Assembly (NCBI GenBank): GCA_021792365.1 | Contig: JAJYUT010000006.1 | Coordinates: forward strand, 124,001 to 188,000 | From: Pseudomonadota bacterium | Lineage (GTDB): Bacteria; Pseudomonadota; Alphaproteobacteria; Dongiales; Dongiaceae | Direction: 5' to 3' | Length of the DNA stretch: 64,000 bases | Part shown: piece after piece, positions 8,915 to 17,455 of the stretch | Layout: the number at the start of each line of letters is the position of its first letter | Position numbering within the stretch: the first letter of the stretch is position 1 | Notes under the pieces: generated by a model | Told to the model about the DNA's origin: nothing | What the model saw: the letters and a program-made list of their open reading frames with translations, nothing else | The model's database searches: none | Translations under genes and position numbers: made by a program

Positions 8915-10423
8915 CTACGGAGCTACCATCGCCGCGCTCGAAGTATCATCCCATTGCGGGTTCAGCGGCGGCAGCCCGAACTCGCTTGTCTTGGTCACAA
9001 TCTGATTCACGATCGCCATACCGGCCGTCTTGTCAGTGACACGCCTCGGCAACCCACTGGTGGTCAGCGGATCTCCATAGCCCTCCTGGACCGGATAAAG
9101 GGTCACCTGCTTCAGCTGCTTGCCCGAGAACATGCTGACCGCAATGACACTCTGGAAGTAGAAGTCGCTGGCATAGCTCTGTTTGTTGAGCGGGGCGCTG
9201 AGGTCATATTGCGTCGCGCGGGCGGGATACTGATAGGTGCTGCTCAAGAGGTCGCTGTTCATCGCGAACAGATCCTCCGGCAGGGGCATCTGGATATCGC
9301 TCCAGAAGAAATTCCCGAGACCATAGAAAATCGGCCGATACCCGCGGTTTGGCACATTGTAGATTTCCATAGGACCGAGATTATGAATCCCGGTGGTGAC
9401 GAAGACATCGCCGCCCGATTGGAGTGAATTGTGTGCGACATCCTTCAGGAACGCACCGGGAAGCATCTTGTCGCGCGGATTCTCGCACCATTTCGAGCAT
9501 TCGTGCGAATGGACTGCGACGATCAGGAGGTCCGAGTTCTCCTTGCCGTCGCGTATATTCCGATAGATCTCGGCAAGATCGTCTGGATCGGGCTGATACG
9601 TATAGCTGAATTCGGTGGCGAGTTGGTAAGCCGTTCCGTTGAAGGTAAGCGCGTTCGGCGTCTGGTTGCAGTAGGTGCCGTACGTCACGCAAGAAGCTTG
9701 GGCGAGGCCGGCCATGGCATCTTTGGTCACATTCACCGTCTGGGTAAGACCGAGCGCGCTTAGACCCGCGCGCCCCGGAGCAGCGCCCTGCGGGTCCAGC
9801 GCATCGGTCGTCGGCCGATAGGTCGTGGCGAACGAGACCAGCCCGACTCGCCCGCGCCCCATCGGATTCTCCCAATATTGCGGCGCACGCGCGATTCCCT
9901 TGTTCTCGCCGGCGCCCGCATGGATGAGGCCGGCGCTGTCGAGCCACTTGCTGGTCTCGCGCATCCCATCCAATCCCCAATCCATGGCGTGATTGTTGGC
10001 TCGGGAGACGATGTCGAATCCCATGTTCTTGAGGTCCGCCGCCACGCTTGGCAGGCTCGCATTCGTCCAGTCGCCGTCCCAGGAATAAGGATAACCCTGA
10101 AAATAGCGCGCATCGAAGATCGTGCTCTCCATGTTGCCATAGGCAACGTCCGCTCCTTTAACTAGCTCTATGGCTTCGCCGAACGCCGGCTGCGTGCCGC
10201 TGTACTGGAGCATGGGCCGGGAGGTAATGAGATCGCCGACCGTGGCTACGGTGAATCCATCCGCCACATTCGTCGCAAGCTCATTCGACAAGGGCCGTTT
10301 AGGGTCGAGGTTGGCGGAATTTTTGATGATCGGGTCGGCCGGCCCGAACTGCTGCGCCGTGGCAGATCCAGCCGAACTCGCGACGAGAAAAAAAGATAAG
10401 AAACAGAAAACCAGCCTATTCAA
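8915..10423 (-). CDS. CapA-family protein, exported (poly-gamma-glutamate capsule-type metallophosphatase fold)
   Basis: A 502-residue protein with a clear signal peptide (FCFLSFFLVASSAGSATA). The CapA/PGA_cap fold is shown by ATVGDLITSRP, ADVAYGNMEST, SRANNHAMDWGLDGMRET, LIVAVHSHE, VFVTTGIHNLGPMEIY and IFYGLGNFFW. These carry the metal-ligand positions D, N, NNH and HxH of the calcineurin-like fold. The start is a TTG at 10423 with a strong GGAGGG site five to six bases upstream. It leads an operon with the isomerase and HupE-type genes. A paralogue without a signal peptide lies at 17456-18877. Capsule synthesis is unlikely because capB and capC are absent; hydrolysis of a gamma-glutamyl polymer or phosphoester is a guess. 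Confidence 0.9.
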   Translation of the reverse strand: MNRLVFCFLSFFLVASSAGSATAQQFGPADPIIKNSANLDPKRPLSNELATNVADGFTVATVGDLITSRPMLQYSGTQPAFGEAIELVKGADVAYGNMESTIFDARYFQGYPYSWDGDWTNASLPSVAADLKNMGFDIVSRANNHAMDWGLDGMRETSKWLDSAGLIHAGAGENKGIARAPQYWENPMGRGRVGLVSFATTYRPTTDALDPQGAAPGRAGLSALGLTQTVNVTKDAMAGLAQASCVTYGTYCNQTPNALTFNGTAYQLATEFSYTYQPDPDDLAEIYRNIRDGKENSDLLIVAVHSHECSKWCENPRDKMLPGAFLKDVAHNSLQSGGDVFVTTGIHNLGPMEIYNVPNRGYRPIFYGLGNFFWSDIQMPLPEDLFAMNSDLLSSTYQYPARATQYDLSAPLNKQSYASDFYFQSVIAVSMFSGKQLKQVTLYPVQEGYGDPLTTSGLPRRVTDKTAGMAIVNQIVTKTSEFGLPPLNPQWDDTSSAAMVAP

Positions 10424-10615
10424 GGCGTCCCTCCATATCCAATCGAAGCATGTTTTGTCGCTGCTTCATGAGGCGGCGAGACCGTAGCGAAAATGCGATC
10501 CTTGGTGAAGAAAGGACTCCTAACAGCTCCGGTAAGATTCTCTGCAGTTGGCGGTGGAAGATCTACTGTGAACACTGCTCGTGGTTGACACCCGAGCCAG
10601 TCTTAGGCGGCACCC

Positions 10616-11596
10616 TCAATGGGGATGGTGACACGCCACTTGATTGCTTTCCCGCGCACCGTTGAGCTGAGGTTCCTCCTTCCTGCAAATCTCGCTTGCT
10701 CTCGGGCAGCGGCCCTGAAACCGGCAGCCTGGCGGCGGATTAACCGGCGATCCCGGTTCGCCTTGCAGGCTTACCCGAGAGTAATGCCCCCTCGCCTCGT
10801 TGCCGACGCGCGGCGCGGCATTGAGAAGAACCCTCGTGTATGGATGACGCGGACTGGCGAAGATGGCATCTCGGGTTCCGATCTCCACGACCTTGCCCAT
10901 GTACAGCACCATCACGCGGTCACACAGATGCCGGACCACCGCCAGATTGTGCGAAATGAATAAGAGCGACATTTGATAATCCTGTCGCAGCTGCAGCAAA
11001 AGATTGATGATCTGCGCCTGCACTGAAATATCCAGGGCCGACGTCGGCTCGTCACAAACGATGAGTTTGGGTCGCATGATCAGCACCCGCGCGATGCCGA
11101 TACGCTGGCACTGTCCTCCCGAAAACTGGTGCGGATACCGCCCCGCGACCGAACGCGGCAGTCCAACTTCCTCCATCACCTCCAGAACCTTCCTACGCAC
11201 CTCGTCTCGGGATAACCCGGGGAAGAAGGTGCGCAACGGGAGTCCGATAATGCGCTCCACCGTCATCTTCGGGTCCAACGATGCCAGCGGGTCCTGAAAA
11301 ATCATCTGCATTTCCCGCCGGATCATGCGCAAGCTCGAGGACGAGGCTGTTCCCAGATCTTGGCCAAGCCAGATCACCTCTCCCCGGCTCTCCGGCACCA
11401 ACTGCAGGATCGCTTTTCCCAAGGTGGACTTGCCGCATCCGGACTCGCCCACGACCCCCAGCGACTCTCCGGTGCCAAGAGAGAAGCCAACGCCGTCGAC
11501 CGCTTTCACGACGACCGAGGATCGCTCAAGGAGCGACCTGCGGAGCCGAAAATGCACCGTCAGATTATTGACTGTCAGAAGCGGTGGACCATTCAT
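10616..11596 (-). CDS. Oligopeptide ABC transporter ATP-binding protein (DppF/OppF type)
   Basis: A 326-residue ATPase with Walker A GESGCGKST, signature FSGGQCQR, Walker B LIVCDEPTSALD and an H-loop at LLFISHNLAVV. The C-terminal GCRFQGRCPRASEIC segment is the oligopeptide-family cysteine motif. It is the fifth gene of a complete Opp-type operon and overlaps the preceding ATPase gene by ATGA. It forms the nucleotide-binding dimer with that protein. Confidence 0.96.
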   Translation of the reverse strand: MNGPPLLTVNNLTVHFRLRRSLLERSSVVVKAVDGVGFSLGTGESLGVVGESGCGKSTLGKAILQLVPESRGEVIWLGQDLGTASSSSLRMIRREMQMIFQDPLASLDPKMTVERIIGLPLRTFFPGLSRDEVRRKVLEVMEEVGLPRSVAGRYPHQFSGGQCQRIGIARVLIMRPKLIVCDEPTSALDISVQAQIINLLLQLRQDYQMSLLFISHNLAVVRHLCDRVMVLYMGKVVEIGTRDAIFASPRHPYTRVLLNAAPRVGNEARGHYSRVSLQGEPGSPVNPPPGCRFQGRCPRASEICRKEEPQLNGARESNQVACHHPH

Positions 11597-12588
11597 GCGA
11601 CGACCTCAGCGCGCCCCGCGACATGACACGCGATGTGCCGGCCGGAACCCGCGCGAAGAACCGGACGCTCGGTCGCGCAGACCGGTATCTTGTCGGTGCA
11701 CCTCTGGCAGAATGGACATCCGGGCCGGTTTGCACCCGGCAGGATCTGACCGGGAATGGTGAACAGCTGAGTGCCGGGCGTCTGATGGAGGCCGGGCATC
11801 GCAGCAAGAAGTCCCCGGGTATAGGGATGCTGCGGGTCGGAGATAATATCCGGCGCAAGTCCCGTCTCCATCACCGCGCCGCCATACAGCACGACAATGC
11901 GATCGCAAAGCTCCGAGACGACACCGAAGTCGTGGGTCACGATCAGAATTGCCGTGCCGAATTCCGCCGCAATGTCCGCAAACAGCTTCAGTAGCTGCGC
12001 TTGTATCGTCACATCCAAAGCGGTCGTGGGTTCATCGGCCAGGAGGACGGCCGGCCGACACAGGAGCGACGTGGCAACCATCACCCTTTGGCGCATGCCA
12101 CCGGAGAATTCATGAGGATAGAACTGAATGCGATGCCGCGCGTCGGGGATCTGCACAAGCTCCAGCATTCGAACCGCTGCGGATAAAGCGGCCCTCTCCG
12201 TCATCCCGCGATGTCGGACCAGGACCTCCGTCATTTGACGGGAAATACGCAGGTGCGGCGTCAAGCACGTCATGGGATCTTGGAACACCATAGACATTGC
12301 CGCGCCTCTAAGACCGTCCAGGTCCGATTGCGGCAGGCCCAAGATCTCCCGCCCCAGCAATCGCACGCTGCCGGCGGCGCGTCCGCCGTCCGGCAACAGT
12401 CCCATGATCGAGAGCAATATCTGGCTTTTTCCGGAGCCCGACTCGCCGACGATGCCGACGATCTCGCCCGCGCGGACTTCAAAACTGACGTTGTTGACAA
12501 CCTGCAAGCCGGCGTGGCCTCGTCCACCAAAATAGATGCTGAGGTGCTTGACAGACAGAACGGGTAGATCGGCGCACTTATCGGTCAT
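11593..12588 (-). CDS. Oligopeptide ABC transporter ATP-binding protein (DppD/OppD type)
   Basis: A 331-residue ATPase with Walker [10 protein letters not shown], signature FSGGMRQR, Walker [14 protein letters not shown] and H-loop AILIVTHDFGVV. The final residue of the Walker A motif is glutamine where serine or threonine normally coordinates magnesium: the motif reads GKSQ, so the serine position is kept and only the next residue differs. The ATG at 12588 overlaps the permease gene end by 11 bases. A frame extension to 12615 lies within the permease gene and has no similarity to the family. Confidence 0.95.
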   Translation of the reverse strand: MTDKCADLPVLSVKHLSIYFGGRGHAGLQVVNNVSFEVRAGEIVGIVGESGSGKSQILLSIMGLLPDGGRAAGSVRLLGREILGLPQSDLDGLRGAAMSMVFQDPMTCLTPHLRISRQMTEVLVRHRGMTERAALSAAVRMLELVQIPDARHRIQFYPHEFSGGMRQRVMVATSLLCRPAVLLADEPTTALDVTIQAQLLKLFADIAAEFGTAILIVTHDFGVVSELCDRIVVLYGGAVMETGLAPDIISDPQHPYTRGLLAAMPGLHQTPGTQLFTIPGQILPGANRPGCPFCQRCTDKIPVCATERPVLRAGSGRHIACHVAGRAEVVA

Positions 12589-13465
12589 TAGGATCAAACG
12601 CGTCCCGCAGCCCATCGGTAATGTAATTGAGGCTCAGCAGCGTCAACGCGAGAAATGCGCCAGGCAGAATCAGGAGCCGCGGGTCGGATTCCAGCTGCTG
12701 TGCGCCCTCCGCGATCAGCGTTCCCCAGCTCGCGTTTGGCGGCTGGATACCCAATCCCAGAAAGCTTAGGAACGACTCGGTCAGGATGGCCTCGAGCACC
12801 AGCAAACTGGAATAGACGATCACGACGTTGACCGAATTCGGGATGACATGCTGCACGATGATCTGAGCACTGCTCATCCCGCCGGCCCTGGCCGCATATA
12901 TGAACTCACGGTTCCTGAGGCTTACGGCTTGGCTCCTCGCGATGATCGACGGTGTCAGCCATAGGCCGATCACAACTGCCAGAAATAGTGACGCATTCGT
13001 GCGGCCAAGCATGAGGTTGATCAGTATGACGAGAAACATGAAGGGCGTGCTCAACAGCACATCGACGGTTCGCATCATGAGTGCGTCGATCTTGCCGCCG
13101 AGATATCCCGCAACTGCTCCATAGCAGACGCTCACGACAACCGAGACGATCGCGCCAAAGAACCCGAGCAGCAGCGACATCCGGCCCCCTTCCAGGGTTC
13201 TCAGGAACAGGTCCCGGCCGAGATCGTCCGTGCCGAACGGATGGATGGAAGCCAGATTGACCGGCGCGGACAGGTTCGCGAAATCGGCATCGTTGCCGGT
13301 GAACGGAAAGCACAACGGCAATGCGAAGCACATCAGGCAGATCAGTGCCATCACGCCGCAACTGGCGACTGCCAGGCGGTTCCGGGAGAAGCGCAGCCAG
13401 GACGCCCGTAACGGGCTGATGCCCCGCACGTCTTGATCAAGCTGGGCAGTGATTGCATCACTCAT
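12578..13465 (-). CDS. Oligopeptide ABC transporter permease (DppC/OppC type)
   Basis: A 295-residue permease with an N-terminal helix (LAVASCGVMALICLMCFALP), the periplasmic motif GTDDLGRDLFLR, and the C-terminal ESFLSFLGLGIQPPNASWG that marks this subunit class. The coupling loop AARAGGMSSAQIIVQHVIPN is present. The ATG at 13465 overlaps the upstream permease stop by eight bases. It partners the DppB-type permease of the same operon. Confidence 0.95.
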   Translation of the reverse strand: MSDAITAQLDQDVRGISPLRASWLRFSRNRLAVASCGVMALICLMCFALPLCFPFTGNDADFANLSAPVNLASIHPFGTDDLGRDLFLRTLEGGRMSLLLGFFGAIVSVVVSVCYGAVAGYLGGKIDALMMRTVDVLLSTPFMFLVILINLMLGRTNASLFLAVVIGLWLTPSIIARSQAVSLRNREFIYAARAGGMSSAQIIVQHVIPNSVNVVIVYSSLLVLEAILTESFLSFLGLGIQPPNASWGTLIAEGAQQLESDPRLLILPGAFLALTLLSLNYITDGLRDAFDPNDR

Positions 13466-14405
13466 GGCGAATCCGCGGATCAAGCAGCGCCTGCACGATG
13501 TCCGTCAGCGCATTCGCCACGATGATGATCGTGCCGTAGAACAGCGTCACGCCCATCACGAGCGTGTAGTCGCGATTAATGGCGCCGGTGACGAAGTAGC
13601 GTCCGATTCCGGGAATCTGAAACACCTGCTCGATGACCACCGATCCGGTGACCGTGATGGCGGTGGCCGGGCCGAGATACGCGACGACCGGAAGGATTGC
13701 CGATCCAAAGGCGTGACGCCACAAAACCAGGCGCGCGCCCAGTCCCTTGGCCCGCGCCGTGCGAATATAGTCGGCGCGAAGCACTTCGATCATGCTTCCC
13801 CTCATCAGCCGGGCGATGTATCCGATGTTCGGGAGGGCGAGCACGATGATCGGCAAGACCTTGTAGCGCCAAGTGCCATCCCAGCCAGCAATGGGTAGCA
13901 GTTTCCACTGAAGTCCGACGACCAGCTGCAAGAGCGGCCCGATCACGAAGATCGGAACGGCGAGTCCGATCACCGCGACGAACCCACATGCATAGTCGAC
14001 CGATGTATTCCGGCGAACCGCGCCGGCTGTCCCCAAGCCTACACCGACAACGGTCGCGACCAGCATCGCCGCCAGGCCGATCTCCATGGAGACGGTGGCC
14101 CCGTCGACGATCAGCCGCGCGACCGAATAGTCGCGATACATCATCGAAGGTCCAAAGTCGAACTGGAGTGCGTTCCAAAGGAACCGTGCGAATTGCTGCC
14201 AGATCGGCTCATCGAGATGAAATGAGCGCTTCATGTTCTCCAGAATGGCCTTGGGAAGCTGCCGGTTTCCGGAGAACGGCCCACCCGGCGCGATTCGCAT
14301 GATGAAGAACGTGACCGTCGCAAGGGCAAATAACGTCGGCACCCCTTGCATCAGTCGTCGCAAGCAAACCAGTATCAACTGCCTGTTCACTTTCTCAAAA
14401 GGCAT
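13458..14405 (-). CDS. Oligopeptide ABC transporter permease (DppB/OppB type)
   Basis: A 315-residue permease with first helix around LRRLMQGVPTLFALATVTFF, the segment IMRIAPGGPFSGNRQLP and FHLDEPIWQQFARFLWN typical of OppB-like subunits, and the coupling loop RTARAKGLGARLVLWRHAFG. The ATG at 14405 is preferred. An in-frame GTG at 14441 with a GGAG nearby would add 12 residues and is the alternative start. The substrate-binding protein gene ends at 14442. Confidence 0.94.
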   Translation of the reverse strand: MPFEKVNRQLILVCLRRLMQGVPTLFALATVTFFIMRIAPGGPFSGNRQLPKAILENMKRSFHLDEPIWQQFARFLWNALQFDFGPSMMYRDYSVARLIVDGATVSMEIGLAAMLVATVVGVGLGTAGAVRRNTSVDYACGFVAVIGLAVPIFVIGPLLQLVVGLQWKLLPIAGWDGTWRYKVLPIIVLALPNIGYIARLMRGSMIEVLRADYIRTARAKGLGARLVLWRHAFGSAILPVVAYLGPATAITVTGSVVIEQVFQIPGIGRYFVTGAINRDYTLVMGVTLFYGTIIIVANALTDIVQALLDPRIRHE

Positions 14406-14441
14406 CGGCCGCCACGGGTAACCCGCGGCGGCCGGCGACAC

Positions 14442-16034
14442 TTACTCCGACCTTAGGCTCAGGTATTTGCTCAGGTGATAATCAACCGGATTGTCAATCC
14501 AACCTTGCACTCTTTCTGCGATCAACCGACGCGAGGTGACGGCTGACAACGGCGCGAGCACATAATCGTCCAGGAGAATCTGCTCGGCTTCGCTGAGCGC
14601 CGCGTTCCGTTGATCGGTATTGAGCTTCGCCGTTGCCGTCGCGATCTTGGCTTCAAAGTCGGCATTGACCCAGGGATAGCCCGCTCCTGCCGCTTCGGTT
14701 CGATAGACGAGGAACGGCTCTGCGGCCGCATAATCGCCACTCAAGCTGTCGCAGTAGACCTCCCATTCATAATTGTAGAATGCGTCCCAGTGGGCTTGGG
14801 TTTCCTGGAAGTGCATCTCGCTCACGACCCCAAGCGTCTGCTGCCACATCACGGCGATCGCTTCTGCCCGCCTCTTCCATGAGTTGTCCGAGAAGCAATC
14901 GAACTTGACCTTCAAAGGATTGCTGGTCGCATATCCCGCTTCGTCGAGCAGACTCTTGGCGCGCGCGACATTCGCGGCGTGATCTTCGGATAGATCCTTT
15001 GGCGCAAGGGCAGGGTATCCAGCTTCCACGGGGGGAACATAGGACCTGATGGGCAGGTCCCCCGCCGCCATGACCTTCTCTTCGAGAATCCGGCGATCTA
15101 TGGCGAGCGTCAGAGCTTCGCGAATCCGACGATCCGCCAGCGGGCCCTTCTTCACGTTGAAGCTCAGAAAGACGACCCGCGCGATCGGCGCAACATGAAG
15201 CGCATCGCCTGCCCTCTCACGCAACTCCTTAAATCGTTCGACCGGGACATCGTTTGTTATATCGACTTGCCCGGATTCGTAGAGCTTCAGCTCGGTGTTG
15301 ACGTCCTCGGTCACCAGATACTTGATAGCCGGCACCTTGACACTTGCCGCATCCCAATAATTTGGATTCTTGACCAGGAGGATGTGCGACTGCGGCACCA
15401 CTTCCTTCAGCATGTATGCGCCGTTGGCGAAACCTTTGCCCGGATCTGCGAACTCATCGCCGGACTTCAGCTCCGCAGGAGAAGGGACGATGGCATAGAA
15501 GTTCAGGAGCTCAAGCGTGTGAGGATTCGGCCGATCGAGCTTGAGCTCTACAGTCCGGTCGTCCGGCGCCTCGATGCCGACAGACGAAAATTCCTTCACA
15601 TTCCCCGAATTGTACGGCCCCGCGCCGGTCACCGGGACTGCATTGATCAGGTAGTATGCCTTGTACGAGGCAGTGCTTGGGTCAAGCAAACGTTGCATCC
15701 CGCGCACGAAATCCTGCGCAACAATCGGGCTTCCGTTCGCCCACGCGAGACCCTCGCGCAGATGGAAAGTATAGATCAGGCCCGAAGGATCAACCGTCCA
15801 GGACTCGGCTGCCGCAGGCACCGGGGCGCCTGCCGCGTCCACGCCGACAAGCCCTTCATAGATGTCGCCGAGGATATGGCTGTCCTTGGCCGAATAATTG
15901 ATGTGCGGATCGAGACTCTGCCAATTGTCGCCAGAACCGCGCACGATCATCGCCTCCTCGGCATGGGCCGGTGCACCTGCTCCGTCCCAGACCAGCAAAG
16001 CGGCGGCGACCATGCTCAAAGCACTCTTGATCAT
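14442..16034 (-). CDS. Oligopeptide ABC transporter substrate-binding protein (OppA-like, family 5)
   Basis: A 530-residue periplasmic binding protein with signal peptide SALSMVAAALLVWDGAGAPAHA. Family signs are IVRGSGDNWQSLDPH, DIYEGLVGVDAAG, AAESWTVDPSGLIYTFHLRE and IREALTLAIDRRIL. The opening layout and the EGL...G region are closer to OppA (peptide binding) than to nickel or sugar relatives. The ATG at 16034 follows a GGGGAA ribosome site. It starts the five-gene oligopeptide transporter operon. A gap of about 100 bases separates it from the AstE-like hydrolase gene, which may be cotranscribed. Confidence 0.95.
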   Translation of the reverse strand: MIKSALSMVAAALLVWDGAGAPAHAEEAMIVRGSGDNWQSLDPHINYSAKDSHILGDIYEGLVGVDAAGAPVPAAAESWTVDPSGLIYTFHLREGLAWANGSPIVAQDFVRGMQRLLDPSTASYKAYYLINAVPVTGAGPYNSGNVKEFSSVGIEAPDDRTVELKLDRPNPHTLELLNFYAIVPSPAELKSGDEFADPGKGFANGAYMLKEVVPQSHILLVKNPNYWDAASVKVPAIKYLVTEDVNTELKLYESGQVDITNDVPVERFKELRERAGDALHVAPIARVVFLSFNVKKGPLADRRIREALTLAIDRRILEEKVMAAGDLPIRSYVPPVEAGYPALAPKDLSEDHAANVARAKSLLDEAGYATSNPLKVKFDCFSDNSWKRRAEAIAVMWQQTLGVVSEMHFQETQAHWDAFYNYEWEVYCDSLSGDYAAAEPFLVYRTEAAGAGYPWVNADFEAKIATATAKLNTDQRNAALSEAEQILLDDYVLAPLSAVTSRRLIAERVQGWIDNPVDYHLSKYLSLRSE

Positions 16035-16136
16035 TGCTCGTTCCCCTGTCTCAGTCATCGTCTCAAGCCTCCCGTCTTCCGGTTTTGTCTTTTCTTGTTC
16101 CGACCTGCGGATGCACGCTCGTAGAGCGCATGCCTC

Positions 16137-17297
16137 CTAGTCCGTCATGAGTCGCTCCTGACGGTGGGGCAAACTTTCCTTCCCGATGATCATCACAACA
16201 TAATCTCCCAGCGCGACGAGCTTCCTCCGTCGCGCTGACATCACCAGCCCATCCACCGTGGCCGTCACGGCGCGCCGGACGCCAGTTGAGACATTCGCTC
16301 CGGGATCGATCAGATGCGCTATGACGTCACCTTTCTTCACCCGGTCTCCGGGACGAACGTGGTAAGCGATGATACCTCCGGCCGGCGCCTCGACGATATC
16401 AGCAGCGTCAAGCATACCGACTTCAATCGCGGTCCTGCTCACCTCCGGTGCGCTTCCGACGACAGCCCCGCGACGCTGAAGGAACCGGAATAATCCGGCG
16501 GCATCTGCAGCGGCGAGATGATCGGAGACATCCGACTGCCCGCGGAACTCCAAGGTCACGGTCTTGCAGGCATATGGCACCGGGACCTTGTCACCGATCC
16601 GCTTCACGAGGTTGGTCCACGGCAAAGAGAAGGTCTCATCGAAGCAATGACTCTTCGAGTCGTCGCACAGGAGGCAGGCTTCTGCGGAGATGTCGCCCGC
16701 CAAGTCCGCCAGATCCGGCCAGAATTGCGGCATCGTATAGAGGTGAAGAACCGCATCGTCATCGCAATGCATGTCCAGGACGAAATCAGCGTCATAGGCG
16801 AGCTGGCACAGCTCACGCTGCAGCCAGGAAAACTCGGAAGTCACCCGGAACGCAGAAAGCTTCTCGCCGATGGCCTCCCTTATGATTGCGACATTGCGCT
16901 CCGCATCCTGGGTGAGGCGGCTGCTGACTGCTTCCTCGAGTCCGGCGCTTAAATCCGGCCAACCTCGGTTGAAGTTTCGCCCACTGACCAGCTCTGCTTG
17001 GCCGATATGACTGCCGTTGACCATTTGGCCCATTCCGATCGGGTTTGCGAGCGGAACGACAATCACCTGGCCCAGAATGTCGCCGCGATCCGCGGCCGCA
17101 TCGAGAAGCTGTATCAGGTGATGCGCGGCGAGCGCAGCCGGCAGCTCATCGGAATGAAGAGCAGCCTGAATGTATATCTTTGGCCGAGCAGCAGGGTGTC
17201 CGTAGCGATGAACATTCAGAGTGCGTTCGCCGGCCAAGATGGATGGCGGCAGCTTTCGGAAATCAATGCTGTGTACCGATGAGGATGCTCTCGTCAT
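16137..17297 (-). CDS. Succinylglutamate desuccinylase/aspartoacylase-family zinc hydrolase
   Basis: A 386-residue protein of the AstE/AspA family (M14-type zinc hydrolase fold). The zinc ligands are visible as ALHSDE (H and E) and a later histidine in VLDMHCDDD; the catalytic glutamate is probably in VTLEFRG. The C-terminal domain (IVEAPAGGIIAYHVRPGDRV) is a barrel-sandwich type often fused to this family. The enzymes cleave an acyl group from an amino-acid nitrogen, such as succinyl-glutamate or acetyl-aspartate. It lies at the head of the oligopeptide transporter genes and faces the cytoplasmic CapA gene across 158 bases. Deacylation of an imported N-acyl amino acid or peptide is a reasonable inference. 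Confidence 0.87.
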   Translation of the reverse strand: MTRASSSVHSIDFRKLPPSILAGERTLNVHRYGHPAARPKIYIQAALHSDELPAALAAHHLIQLLDAAADRGDILGQVIVVPLANPIGMGQMVNGSHIGQAELVSGRNFNRGWPDLSAGLEEAVSSRLTQDAERNVAIIREAIGEKLSAFRVTSEFSWLQRELCQLAYDADFVLDMHCDDDAVLHLYTMPQFWPDLADLAGDISAEACLLCDDSKSHCFDETFSLPWTNLVKRIGDKVPVPYACKTVTLEFRGQSDVSDHLAAADAAGLFRFLQRRGAVVGSAPEVSRTAIEVGMLDAADIVEAPAGGIIAYHVRPGDRVKKGDVIAHLIDPGANVSTGVRRAVTATVDGLVMSARRRKLVALGDYVVMIIGKESLPHRQERLMTD

Positions 17298-17380
17298 GAA
17301 TGCGCTACGGCGCCCTTATGCTTCTTGCCTTGAGGAGCTTCAGATAGCTCAACCACAACTGCCGCAGCCAATTAGGATTT

Positions 17381-17401
17381 CTAACACCAGCGATAAGTTA
17401 G
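17381..17401. promoter_or_regulatory. Weak inverted repeat in the divergent promoter region
   Basis: CTAAC and GTTAG flank 11 bases at 17381-17401, in the 158-base gap between the AstE-like gene (minus) and the CapA gene (plus). The geometry would suit a LysR-type regulator, but the arms are only five bases long and there is no second copy nearby. It could be chance. Confidence 0.25.
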
Positions 17402-17455
17402 TTTTCGATCACGAGCGGCTGCAGACGGTGTAGGAGTGTTCAGGTCACTGTTTGA

